Shown in pieces: positions 1 to 12,531 of a stretch of DNA of 64,000 nt; position 1 is the first letter of the stretch; each line of letters begins with the position of its first letter. The stretch lies in NCBI RefSeq assembly GCF_964340395.1, contig NC_135567.1:4463399-4527398 (forward strand). Direction: 5' to 3'. Source of the DNA: Glandiceps talaboti (lineage: Eukaryota; Hemichordata; Enteropneusta; Spengelidae). The position numbers were made by a program, and so were the translations under genes. A model generated the notes under the pieces. That model worked only from the letters and a program-made list of their open reading frames with translations. It did no database searches and was not told the DNA's origin.

Positions 1-296
1 CTTACAAAATAAGTGTATAACTGTATTGCTGTCACTGGAAGTTCAACTCAGTTGTATCACAGAGCAAAATCGTTTAAAAACGTACAGTATTTCTGATCCA
101 CAGTTTGGTCAAAGTCCTTCAATCAGCACAAAAAGTTGTTCATCCAATCAGCGAACCTCAGCTGCTATAGTGACTGTAAAGAGTATATACGTAGCATCCT
201 TAGCTGACAAATAACTATATTTGGACATTACATAACTGCTCCAATAAACACTAACTTTATGAAGTACTGTGTTATCAGTCATGATTTTGTGATTGA
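1..296. other. single-copy flank, no gene seen
   Basis: AT-rich sequence ahead of the first minisatellite. Short open frames on both strands overlap each other and show no recognisable domain. Confidence 0.5.
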
Positions 297-2131
297 TGCT
301 AACCGTATGAGGGTGGATGTGTAAATGGTAATAATAATGTATAGGAACTAGACTATGTGAGTGGAGGTGTGAATGGTAATGATACTGTATAGGCACTAGA
401 CTATGTGAGTGGAGGTGTGAATGGTAATGATATTGTATAGGAACTAGACTAGTGAGTGGAGGTGTGTATGGTAACTATACTGTATAGGAACTAAATTATG
501 TGAGTGGAGGTGTAAATGGTAATGCTACTGTATAGGAACTAGACTATGTGAGTGGACGTATAAATGGGAATGATACAGTGTATATGAACTAGACTATGTG
601 AGTGGAGGTGTCAATTGTAATGATGCTGTATAGGAACTAGACTGTGAGTGGAGGTGTAAATGGTAATGATACTGTATAGGAACTAGACTGAGTGGAGGTG
701 TAAATGGTAATGATACTGTATAGGAACTAGACTATGTGAGTGGAGGTGTAAATGGTAACTATACTGTATAGGAACTAGATTATGTGAGTGGAGGTGTAAA
801 TGGTAATGATACTGTATAGGAACTAGACTATGTGAGTGGAGGTGTAAATGGTAACTATACTGTATAGGAACAAGATTATGTGAGTGGAGGTGTAAATGGT
901 AATGATACTGTATAGGAACTAGACTAGTGAGTGGAGGTGTAAATGGTATTGATACTGTATAGGAACTAGACTAGTGAGTGGAGGTGAAAATTATAATGAT
1001 ACTGTATAGGAACTAGACTGTGAGTGGAGGTGTAAATGGTAACGATACTGTATAGGAACTAGACTGTGAGTGGAGGTGTAAATGGTAATGATACTGTATA
1101 GGAAATAGACTGTGAGTGGAGGTGTAAATGGTAATGATACTGTATAGGAACTAGACTGTGAGTGGAGGTGTAAATGGTAAGGATACTGTAGAGGAACTAG
1201 ACTATGTGAGTGGAGGTGTGAATGGTAATGATACTGTATAGGAACTAGACTATGTGAGTGGAGGTGTAAATGGTAACTATACTGTATAGGAACTAGATTA
1301 TGTGAGTGGAGGTGTAAATGGTAATGATACTGTATAGGAACTAGACTAGTGAGTGGAGGTGTAAATGGTATTGATACTGTATAGGAACTAGACTAGTGAG
1401 TGGAGGTATAAATGGTAATGATACTGTATAGGAACTAGACTGTGAGTGGAGGTGTAAATGGTAATGATACTGTATAGGAACTAGACTGTGAGTGGAGGTG
1501 TAAATGGTAATGATACTGTATAGGAACTAGACTGTGAGTGGAGGTGTAAATGGTAATGATACTGTATAGGAACTAGACTAGTGAGTGGAGGTGTAAATGG
1601 TAATGATACTGTATAGGAACTAGACTATGTGAGTGGAGGTGTAAATGGTAATGATACTAGACTCATGAGTGGAGGTGAAAATTGTAATCATATTGTATAG
1701 GAACTAGACTGTGAGTGGAGGTGTAAATGGTAATGATACTGTATAGGAACTAGACTGTGAGTGGGGGTGTGAATGGTAATGATACTGTATAGGCACTAGA
1801 CTACTGAGTGGAGGTGTAAATCGTAATGATAATGTATAGGAACTAGACTATGTGAGTGGAGGTGTAAATGGTAATGATACTGTATAGGCACTAGACTATG
1901 TGAGTGGAGGTGTGAATGGTAATGATATTGTATAGGAACTAGACTATGTGAGTGGAGGTGTGTATGGTAACTATACTGTATAGGAACTAGACTATGTGAA
2001 TGGAGGTGTAAATGGTAATGATACTGTATAGGAACTAGACTATGTGAGTGGAGGTGTGAATGGTAACAATACTGTATAGGAAGTAGACTGTGAGTGGATG
2101 GTTGATGGTAACAATATCGTATAGGAACTGG
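297..2131. repeat. 45-48 bp minisatellite, about 39 units
   Basis: Tandem units built around GTGAGTGGAGGTGTAAATGG and ATACTGTATAGGAACTAGAC. Length classes of 48, 46 and 45 bp arise from loss of two or three bases in the CTATGTGAG joint (CTATGTGAG, CTAGTGAG, CTGTGAG). Units at both edges are more diverged, as expected where exchange is rare. The consensus contains no CpG. No gene is involved. Confidence 0.95.
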
Positions 2132-3136
<1,005 letters not shown>

Positions 3137-3257
3137 TTTATGTCTATTCTTCTTGGAGACTATCACAACGGACAAACAGTCGATCATGCATAAACTAGCA
3201 TAAACTAGAGTTAATACATGAATGAGTGTGATAATCTCCAAGAAGATAAGAGATAAA
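3137..3257. repeat. foldback element with 31 bp imperfect inverted arms
   Basis: The arm at 3137-3167 is the reverse complement of 3227-3257 at about 27 of 31 positions; the core CTTCTTGGAGA is exact. The loop of about 59 bp contains a direct repeat, CATAAACTAG twice. This may be a small MITE or a structured RNA; no target duplication was evident. Confidence 0.65.
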
Positions 3258-3692
3258 ACAAATTTCCACAGTAAGTAATCCATGCTAATTATAAAATTAA
3301 AGGTGTTTTAATTTAGATAAAAGGAGAAGAATGGACAATATGTCTTTATTTAGTCAATAAAGAGAGATTTATATACAGCTGAAAGAAAAAAGTAGCCAGG
3401 GAAAGAAGCAAAAAAAGTTTGATATCACAACAAAAATCAGTGAGTCAATTGATCAATATCACACACAAAATAAGTTTTATTTCATCACAAAAAATTAATC
3501 ATTCAATCGATCAAACAATCAACTGAATAATAAACCGATCAATAAAGCAATTGGATTGATTAATCTATCACATGCTCGCTGTCCCCTGTGATCAGACTAG
3601 CAGCTAGTCGTCTGTTTTGAAAACTACGACCACTAGGCGTTTTCAGGGATGGTACGGTAATTTCTAAACCAACGAATAATTTCTAGTCTACC
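3258..3692. other. AT-rich single-copy spacer, no gene seen
   Basis: AT-rich sequence with CAATCAAT-type simple tracts and no open frame of note. Confidence 0.5.
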
Positions 3693-5106
3693 TACTACAT
3701 TTTGTATCCATAGCACTACATACCCGCGGTACTACTACATATTGGCTTTGTATCCATAGCACTACATACCCGCAGTACTACTACATACTGGCTTTGTATT
3801 CATAACACTACATACTACTACATATTGGCTTTGTATTCATAGCACTACATACTACTACATACTGGCTTTGTATTCATAGCACTACATACTACTACATACT
3901 GGCTTTGTATTCATAGCACTACACACTACTACATACTGGCTTTGTATTCATAGCACTACATACTACTACATATTGGCTTTGTATTCATAGCACTACATAC
4001 CCGCGGTACTACTACATATTGGCTTTGTATCCATAGCACTACATACCCGCGGTACTACTACATATTGGCTTTGTATCCATAGCACTACATACCCGCAGTA
4101 CTACTACATACTGGCTTTGTATTCATAACACTACATACTACTACATATTGGCTTTGTATTCATAGCACTACATACTACTACATACTGGCTTTGTATTCAT
4201 AGCACTACATACTACTACATACTGGCTTTGTATTCATAGCACTACACACTACTACATACTGGCTTTGTATTCATAGCACTACATACTACTACATATTGGC
4301 TTTGTATTCATAGCACTACATACCCGCGGTACTACTACATACTGGCTTTGTATTCATAGCACTACATACCCGCGGTACTACTACATATTGGCTTTGTATT
4401 CATAGCACTACATACCCGCGGTACTACTACATACTGGCTTTGTATTCATAGCACTACACACTACTACATATTGGCTTTGTATCCATAGCACTACATACCC
4501 GCGGTACTACTACATATTGGCTTTGTATCCATAGCACTACATACCCGCGGTACTACTATATACTGGCTTTGTATCCATAGCACTACATACCCGCGGTACT
4601 ACTACATACTGGCTTTGTATTCATAGCACTACATACCCGCGGTACTACTACATACTGGCTTTGTATCCATAGCACTACATACCCGCGGTACTACTACATA
4701 CTGGCTTTGTATTCATAGCACTACATACCCGCGGTACTACTACATATTGGCTTTGTATCCATAGCACTACATACCCGCGGTACTACTACATACTGGCTTT
4801 GTATTCATAACACTACATACTACTACATATTGGCTTTGTATCCATAGCACTACATACCCGCGGTACTACTACATACTGGCTTTGTATTCATAGCACTACA
4901 TACCCGCGGTACTACTACATACTGGCTTTGTATTCATAGCACTACATACTACTACATACTGGCTTTGTATTCATAGCACTACATACTACTACATAATGGC
5001 TTTGTATTCATAGCACTACACACTACTACATATTGGCTTTGTATCCATAGCACTACATACCCGCGGTACTACTACATACTGGCTCTGTATTCATAGCACT
5101 ACATAT
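3693..5106. repeat. 37/46 bp satellite array with CCGCGG-bearing variant
   Basis: Monomers run CTACATACTGGCTTTGTATT then CATAGCACTACATACTA (37 bp). Many units carry an extra 9 bp (CCGCGGTAC), giving 46 bp units with a SacII-type CCGCGG site. Short and long units are interspersed in blocks that recur, for example 3700-3990 against 4010-4310, which indicates higher-order amplification. The same 37 bp family recurs at 7.2, 13.9, 47, 50, 52.8 and 60 kb. Confidence 0.96.
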
Positions 5107-5182
5107 CTGGCCCGAGTACGAGTAAAGAGACAAGTTTACAGAGTGTATATATAACGATTAGAGTTTAATGATTTATTGATTG

Positions 5183-5213
<31 letters not shown>

Positions 5214-5472
5214 ATAATCTTACCATTGACTAATATGGACAAAGATGTAAAATGAGTACACATTCGATGGATTGCTAATATTTTGTAGCCTTGTATGTAA
5301 TTCTTTCGTTATTTGCTTTCGCACTCAACATAGTCGAGTTACATTGCTTTTTGCCGGACAGTGTTGAGTGAAACGCGTGCACCGTTAAGGAGGACTACCC
5401 TATAGTGTACACAATTGAGTAAATTCTCTGTAACATGAAAAGGACCAGAATTACGCACGGAGGCAGAACGAC
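5107..5472. other. flank of the duplicated block with (TGAT)n tract
   Basis: Non-satellite lead-in shared with 47587-47983. It contains a GATT/TGAT microsatellite near 5176-5213 that is longer in the right copy. The right copy also has an extra short duplication around CCTGGTACGAGTAAAG. No gene was recognised. Confidence 0.7.
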
Positions 5473-7195
5473 TAAACAACTACTGTGGTAGAAAACCCCA
5501 GTGTAGGTCGCCCTGGCAACCACTGCCTGATGTACAAGAACTGAGTGCCTTTGATGCTTACGAAACTGCCGCATATAAAGAGGATACTGGGTAATCTATG
5601 CAAATACGAGAAATTCGATCTGCTGTACGGAGCACTAGCTTCGGGCTCTTGTTTTCAGCATTTTTTCTGTACTCCGAGAAACACACAGGTCATAAATCAT
5701 GCACGAATTGTTTGTGAATGTCGTAGGATGGTAACTTGATACACATATTAGTTGAAAATCAATCAGTTTGTTTCATAGAACGTTAACAAAACTTTCAAAA
5801 TGAGACAAATGTTCCTGCAAGCGGCAGTCAAGAAAGCGTTAGATTGTGTGTCCCTCAGAATTATTCAAATATGCGACATTTCCATGTGGTGTTTACTCCC
5901 ATGATAAGAGTTGCCTTATCCCACTTATGATATAGCATACCAATAGCAAACACTCATGGCGAGAAATGCATGTTGTTCTAAAATTAATGTATTATTATTT
6001 TTATTACAGTCTACTACATACGTAACGGCACGTGATCTTGTCAACGAGTGGTTATGTGATGAGCCGATCGTTCAATCGTATTGGCAACTTTTACAGGCAT
6101 CGCAGGAATTTTCAGGACGGCAACTTACTGACGTTACCAGCATGCAAAGACGCTCACGGCTACAGGTGTATTTGAGATATCCAAGGGCCAAGAGATGTTG
6201 TTTATTGGTGAACACGTGAACATAAAACCGTAATTCCTGTTACGCATGTGTGTAGCTGTGTAAAACTCGAGTTGTCCTGTACTGTTTAGTCTCTTGGACA
6301 ATTCCTATATCACCATGGATACTATCAAGGTAGCACATATGCAATATTGTTTACTCGTCTAGAAGAACCGTGGCAAATAAGGTCAACATGCCTAGCTTAT
6401 CAGAGTAGTTTAATCAATGATTCATTTTGAAACATTACAGTTTAAATAATTTACCTATGTAAATATTAGTTATAGTTGAATAAAGTTCAGTAGTAGCTGG
6501 CTTGCTTGGTAACAGACTTCTGGTGCGTCTTTCCCTCTTGTATAAACCAATCCCTCGCAAACATGTCATTGTCGAAGTTGACCCTGGTTCAATCAATGTT
6601 ATGCACTTTTTGTTATTATATTAGTCTGATAAGCCTTAGCGCGTAACCGATATGTGTGAACAACACAGATAGGGTATGTTTCTATTTTCAATTGGTGTTC
6701 AAACACCAGTGAGTCACCACAAGTTCTCCACCTCCAAAAGATACAGCCAGTCCTGTGCAAAATAGAGTGACAGGCACCAAGAGTTCCACCATTAATGAGG
6801 TAAACGTATAGGGGATTCCCCTTCTCAGTCCCCGCGTTATGAATATTAATGAGTTTTCACACAACATCAAAGTGTGAGGGCAGAAATCCCTTCTGAAGGT
6901 GACTATGGCGACTCCTGACTCCTGACTCAACAAACATAATAGTTGAACTACTAATATTAGTATACATACTAAACTGTCACGAAGGAAAGATACTGTAGTA
7001 ACTCACTCCGAGATATGGAGATTGAAAAGTACCAAATATTCTTACATATCACAATTTATTGCACATCTGAATTTTCTGCACACATAATAGTTACACTGCA
7101 CTAAATTTAGGACTACAGCAATCAATTCAACGGCCTTCGGAATAAAGACTGACATACACCATAGACCCTCAATATATATGCATACACACAATTAG
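5473..7195 (+). repeat. composite repeat unit A, body (short form)
   Basis: The body begins at TAAACAACTACTGTGG and ends at the satellite joint near CACACAATTAGCAC. It is homologous to units B (7974), C (47984), D (51071) and E (53994). Two short plus frames (5545-5739 and 5956-6219) recur in other copies, but amino-acid changes and frame breaks between copies argue against selection on a protein. Unit A lacks the 381 bp segment present in B, C and E; at that place it reads TTATTTTTATTACAG, which resembles a splice acceptor. The strand is given by convention. The nature of the unit is unknown: a non-autonomous element or a duplicated locus fragment. Confidence 0.8.
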
Positions 7196-7860
7196 CACTA
7201 CATACTACTACATACTGGCTTTGTATTCATAGCATACATATAACTACATACTGGCTTTGTATTCATAACACTACATACTACTACATACTGGCTTTGTATT
7301 CATAGCACTACACACTACTACATACTGGCTTGGTATTCATAGCACTACACACTACTACATACCGGATTTCTATTCATAGCACTACATACTACTACATACT
7401 GGCTTTGTATTCATAGCACTACATACTACTACATACTGGCTTTGTATTCATAGCACTACATACTACTACATACCGGCTTTGTATTCATAGCACTACATAC
7501 TACTACATACTGGCTTTGTATTCATATCACTACATACTACTACATACTGGCTTTGTATTCATATCACTATACTACATACTGGCTTTGTATTCATAGCACT
7601 ACATACTACTACATACCGGCTTTGTATTCATAGCACTACACACTACTACATACTGGCTTTATATTCATAGCACTACACACTACTACATATACTAGCTTTG
7701 TATTCATAGCACTAGTGTATACATACTACTACATATACTGGCTTTGTATTCATAGCAGTACATACTACTTCATACTGGCTTTGTATTCATAGCACTACAT
7801 ACTACTACATATACTGGCTTTGTATTCATATCACTACATACTACTACATACTGGCTTTAT
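7196..7860. repeat. 37 bp satellite array inside unit A
   Basis: About 18 units of the CTACATACTGGCTTTGTATT family without the CCGCGGTAC insert. Several truncated or extended monomers occur, for example CATATACTGG variants near 7685-7810. Confidence 0.95.
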
Positions 7861-7973
7861 TTTGCTGTCTGAAACAATTTTCAATTTCGGTCAATTTATT
7901 AGGGGGGGGGAGCTCTGAGGAATTAAGTGTTTTATCCTACATTGAACTATTGATCTGGCCCCATATTGGAAGG
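7861..7973. other. post-satellite linker with poly-G run
   Basis: A linker with TTTGCTGTCTGAAACAATTT and a run of eight or more G before AGCTCTGAGGAATTAAG. It recurs at 50942-51070 and 53893-53993 and joins the satellite of one unit to the body of the next. Confidence 0.8.
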
Positions 7974-8985
7974 TAAACTACTACTGTGGTAGAACACCCC
8001 AGTGTAGGTCGCCCTGGCAACCACTGCCTGTTGTACAAGAACTGAGTGCCTATAATGCTTACAAAACTGTCGTACATAAAAGGATTCTGGGTAATTCATG
8101 CAAATACGGGAAATTCGATCTGTTGTACGGAGCACTAGCTTCGGGCTCTTGTTTTCAGCATTTTTTCTGTACTCCGAGAAACACACAGGTCATAAATCAT
8201 GCACGAATTGTTTGTGAATGTCGTGGGATGGTAACTTGATACACATATTAGTTGAAAATCAATCAGTTTGTTTCATAGAACGTAAAAAATCTTTCAAAAT
8301 GGGACAATGCTCCTGCAAACTGCCGTCAAGAAAGCGTTAGATTGTGTGTCCCTCAGAATTATTCAAATATGCGACATTTACATGTGGTGTTTACACCCAT
8401 GATAAGAGCTGCCTTATACCAATAGCAAACACTCATGGCGAGAGATGCATGTTGTTCTAAAATAAATGTATTGCCAAGTAACCCACCTGGCCAGAAAGTA
8501 ATGTACAATAAATGACAAAAACAACCACTTGAATGCTACAAAAACATGGTTTAATTATTCACCAACACCAAAACACAAGTTCCTGAATTCAAGAGACTTT
8601 TTTTCCGTTTGTTTAGTCATCAGAACTATGTACTTGACGGACAACAAATGACGGACAACTGCGACTTGGATGATAAGCCCACATCCCAAGCAAGGCGTTA
8701 CACTTACTGTAGATGTTACCTCATTTATTTGTACCTGCAACTCTCGATTTTTAAACATCCTACATAGCTTTGAGGATCCCCTGATGCCAAATTGTAGACA
8801 TGTTCACTGTTTACACACGATGAGATTCATCGTACACAAATATATACAACACTACAGTCTACTACATAGGTAACGGCACGTGATCTTGTCAACGAGTGGT
8901 TATGTGATGAGCCAATCGTTCAATCGTATTGGCAACTTGTACAGGCATCGCAGGAATTTTCAGGACGGCAACTTACTGATGTTAC
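7974..8985 (+). repeat. composite repeat unit B, first part (long form)
   Basis: Homologous to the start of unit A but with an extra segment at 8473-8853 ahead of ACAGTCTACTAC. It is cut at GATGTTAC by the 4 kb insertion and resumes at 12985. The long form is probably ancestral, because the relic at 27435-27985 also contains this segment. Confidence 0.8.
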
Positions 8986-9104
8986 AAGCTAGTAATTAGT
9001 GTGCAATATTTAAAGTTCAATTGACAATTACCGAGACACATTTCTATTTTGTAACGGATGTGGCTGCATGTTAACTCGGCAGAAACCCATTTCTGTATTC
9101 CTTA

Positions 9105-9234
9105 TAGAATATAATATAATAGGATAGAATAGAATAGAATAGAATCGAATACAATAGAATAGAATAGAATAGAATAGAATGGAATAGAATAGAATAGAAT
9201 AGAATAGAATAGAAAAGAATAGAATAGAATAGAA
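9105..9234 (-). repeat. (TTCTA)n tail of the non-LTR element
   Basis: On the minus strand, reverse transcriptase sequence is followed by ACAATAAAG and then repeated TTCTA. Short tandem tails after an AATAAA-like signal are usual for CR1/L2-type non-LTR elements, so this microsatellite probably began as the element's 3' tail. Confidence 0.8.
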
Positions 9235-9424
9235 CTTTATTGTCAATTTACGGAAGTTTTCCTTTCACTTCACCAAAATATAAAAGGCATATTAAATTAC
9301 ATATATACAGTATAAATACTTACAGTAATGTAAACACTGTAGTAGCGATAGAAATCAGTTACAATCTTCTAGAAAAATATCCTAGATCTTTAAGAAATTG
9401 TCAGAAGCTTAAATCACAGGTCTG

Positions 9425-10450
9425 AGTTCAGTGTGGTTATTGCACGTGGTTAAAATGATTTTAAAAAAATCTTACGAGTTAAAGGTACTCTATATCGTCT
9501 TCCAGAAGGTATCAAATCAAACTGCGAGTACAAAGGATGTCAGGTATCACTAACAATTCCTTGGACTTTCCTGCGGACGGAGAGTTTGTAGAGGTCATAG
9601 AGCTGACTATTTCTTACCAATTATTTTCCTAGCCATATTTATTTTTATTTTTAACACTCAAGTTGCAATACCATACTGAAATGTCAGAACTTAGCATACT
9701 TTCTATAAAATTCTTGTATACATTTTCAAGACCATTTTCACTAACGTCAAAACTCCGTAGCCTCCCCAGTAAAAACATACGCTGCATGGCCTTCTTAACA
9801 ATACAGTTAGTGTTTTCAGTGAAATTTAGTTTATGGTTCAATTGCAAACCTAGATATTTGAAACACTCAACAATTTCTACAGACTGACCGTTCAATACAG
9901 CCGGTTCAAATGTGACACTATAATTGTCATTTTCTATTATAAGTTCCTTAGTTTTAGTCACGTTCATCTCCAGTAAACTTGACTTACACCAGTCTTGAAG
10001 GATTGCTACATGATCAAAATAAATTTGTTCATTTAGAGATCGTTCTTTCAACAGGAGGCCTACAAGTGCCATATTATCAGAATATTTGAGCAAACTTACA
10101 ACTAAATCTTCATTTCATCAGTATAAATTGAAAACATCACTGGTGATAGCATGCAGCTCTGAGGTGCACCTGTATTCAAAACTAGTTTATCTAAAGTTGG
10201 GGTCTATTACAAAGAAAATAAATCACGAATCCAGGTGATGATGTATCTGTTCACATTTAAATTGAAAAGTCACCGTAATAAAATATAAGTTTGCAATGTA
10301 TTGAAAACAGAACTGAAATCAGTGAACAAGATACGAACATGTGTTTTAGGAAGTTGTAAATGGTTAACTACCGTATTAAGTAGTGTGAGAGTAGCATCTT
10401 CCGTTCCCCTTCCAGATTTATATGCAAATTGCAAGGGATCCAAATATTCG
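9425..10450 (-). pseudogene. non-LTR retrotransposon reverse transcriptase fragment (CR1/L2/Rex-like)
   Basis: This is the C-terminal half of a LINE-type reverse transcriptase, read on the minus strand from about 10450 down. Motifs occur in the right order: DPLQFAYKSGRGTEDA (10393-10440), FTDFSSVFNT (near 10297-10326, motif A with its Asp kept), GAPQSCMLSPVMFSIYTDE (near 10117-10173), KYSDNMALVGLL (near 10060-10090), and a C-terminal IPSGRRYR segment near 9492-9518. The longest intact frame is 154 residues (9629-10093). The fragment is dead: the catalytic YADD box reads YSDN, in-frame stops lie after DLFSL near 10210, a frameshift separates the GAPQ and YSDN blocks, and a stop follows the 154-residue frame. 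The endonuclease and the N-terminal half are missing, as in ordinary 5' truncation. A nearly identical copy lies at 55491-56516 through segmental duplication. Clade assignment is from recall of typical motifs and is tentative; membership of the non-LTR class is firm. Confidence 0.88.
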
Positions 10451-10924
10451 ATCGGCCACTGAAGATATCAATTGTTTACTAACAAACCTATCCATATAAT
10501 AGGGAGCTCGTCTTCCAACAGTGAATAAGTTGCAATAATATACAAATATACAATAAAATGAGATGAAATGAAGAAATAGTTAGTCTGAGTTCTTTTTGAG
10601 AGATCCAGAATATGCGACTTGACTAGCCAGATGATTGAAACGTGTGTACAAATAATGACGCATGTGCGCATGTGCATAATGGGTTAGTTATAGAATGCCG
10701 ACATCATTCTTAAAGTTGTAAAATTGTTTTAAATTGCCATTTTTTCAATATTTCAAATACTGTAAAAGATCGTGTAGAACCAACCTTTACCATGTAATCA
10801 ATTGCCTCGTTCACGGATGCAAGTCAAATTGACCCTTGTAATGACTAACGACTTTAGACAATAATTCGATTGTAAACAAAATGTTTTGAACCTCTCGCCA
10901 TTACCGCATAAATTGTCACACGTA

Positions 10925-11000
10925 CCGCGTCATTTAAAAGACGAGATCACGCGAGAATTCGGGACGCGACTTCACTATCATGGCTGCGATGTAGGTAAGT
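10925..11000 (+). promoter_or_regulatory. possible CpG-rich promoter and first-exon remnant
   Basis: A local CpG cluster (ACCGCGTCATT, GATCACGCGAGAATTC, GGACGCGACTTC) sits in otherwise CpG-poor DNA. It is followed by ATCATGGCTGCGATG and then TAG directly before GTAAGT, a consensus splice donor at 10995. ACGCGAGA read in reverse resembles the TCTCGCGAGA core-promoter motif, and ATGGCTGC resembles the YY1-type start element. The in-frame TAG (10992-10994) right at the donor means the ATG at 10980 cannot open a long protein, so this may be a non-coding first exon or a decayed one. The right copy at 56991-57066 keeps all these features. Confidence 0.35.
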
Positions 11001-12509
11001 GTCATGAATAAACATGAGAAAGTTTCCCGGGTGAATTTTAGCCAAGTCGGAGGATACTTTGATTTAGTACATCCACATACTTTTGTCACTTGTATTGTTT
11101 TTATTTGTGATCACTATATCAAGGGCAAGGTTAGGAAAATTTTCGATGGCTTCGTGATCGTGGTTATGGACATGTTCGAAGTATCTGCCTTCCGTAGCAT
11201 AGGCAAACGTAGAGCTATGTTTGTTATCCTTGAAAGTTGAAAGCTATAATTATCGTGCAATTGTTGTATATAGTTTCTGGTTGTATCGGCAAGTTCATTT
11301 TACATGACGTACAGAAGTGTCACATTGTCACTTTTTATTACTTTCGTGCTACTTTCTAGCTATTGATTTTCGCCCCTGAATTGAAAATAAAACCAACGGA
11401 AGTTACCGTACATCGTCAATCACCTGTAGTGAAAACAATACATTGTACATGTCGAAATCGTTGCCACAGCCACAGAGGAATCACAAGTCACGGTGGTTGT
11501 ATCTGTAATATCTATAAGTATATTTGATATTTGGAACTATATAAACTGCTCAATGTGCGACTGGCGATGGTATTTATTCAGGGGCATGCAATGAAATACG
11601 ACGACGTGATACATTGAACAACGATAATGCATGACAGACCTTACTGTGCTTCTCGTTCGTGACATGCGTTCATTTTGACAATGGTACCGATCGTTATCAG
11701 GAGAAAGTGGCTCCACTCGGGAAATCTATTACAAATATTTATGGAACGAACGTAAGCAAACGCCCATCTCGCTAAATAGTTTGACACACACACCCCTCTC
11801 CGAATGCATAGACTTCGATACTTGACGTGCGATCATATGTACATTTTCCATTTTTAGGCTGCAGTGCATCATCACATCCCGGTTCGCGTACATGTAATCA
11901 TAAATGTATAAGATAATGTCGTCAAGATTATCGCTATAAGAAAGCCATGTGGGCATGTTTTTTATTTCCAGCAAAATTCCACAATATATCAAGCTGTCCT
12001 GAGTTTACTTGCATGACTACATAGTCTGATTATTATTACAATTCACTGCTGGGTCACGTTAGTTGTCGTGACGTGGTTGGGGCTGGTGTTCATAGGGACG
12101 AGGTTCTCCAGATATGCCGTGGAGTATTTGTTATCAGAATACAGTAAAATGTCGATAATATAGATGTGTTTAGGCAAATACATATTTAAGAGTGAAAAAT
12201 ACTTTAGTTCTGATATCGCACAAATTCACTACATAAAAATCCTGCTATTACGGTACTGTTATCATGTACTGATTTTAGACTCGCCTATCTAACAGCAATC
12301 TTGCAACGTCCACGTGTTTTGTCAGACCAGTTTCTTCTTTGACTGTATTCTATCGGTGTATCTCACTAAAAATGTTGATTTTGCCCTCATTTCTTTTCTC
12401 CCACTTGTTTTTACTAGCGGAATGGAGCAGTTCCACATTACCTGTGACATTGATCATGTTCGACACTATGTTGTCTATAAGCAACAATATTGTGAGCATG
12501 TACGAATGA

Positions 12510-12531
12510 TACGTCACACTCTGTGACGTCA
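12510..12531. promoter_or_regulatory. CRE-like pair TACGTCA / TGACGTCA
   Basis: A full palindromic TGACGTCA (12524-12531) lies 14 bp from TACGTCA (12510-12516). Both match CREB/ATF sites. They are retained in the right copy. Function is unproven. Confidence 0.35.

Noticed and set aside
5545-6219. Two short plus frames in unit A as a gene with an intron
   Set aside because: Replacements and frame breaks among units A-E show no sign of protein-level constraint, and no domain is recognised.
8730-8807. SWIM-type zinc-finger pattern (CxC then CxH) in the long-form segment
   Set aside because: Only unit B keeps the final His; C is frameshifted, E has Arg there and the old relic has stops, so the pattern is probably fortuitous.
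9105-9234. AGAAT array as a centromeric or human satellite-III-like array
   Set aside because: It is short and sits directly after an AATAAA-type LINE 3' end, so a retrotransposon tail explains it.
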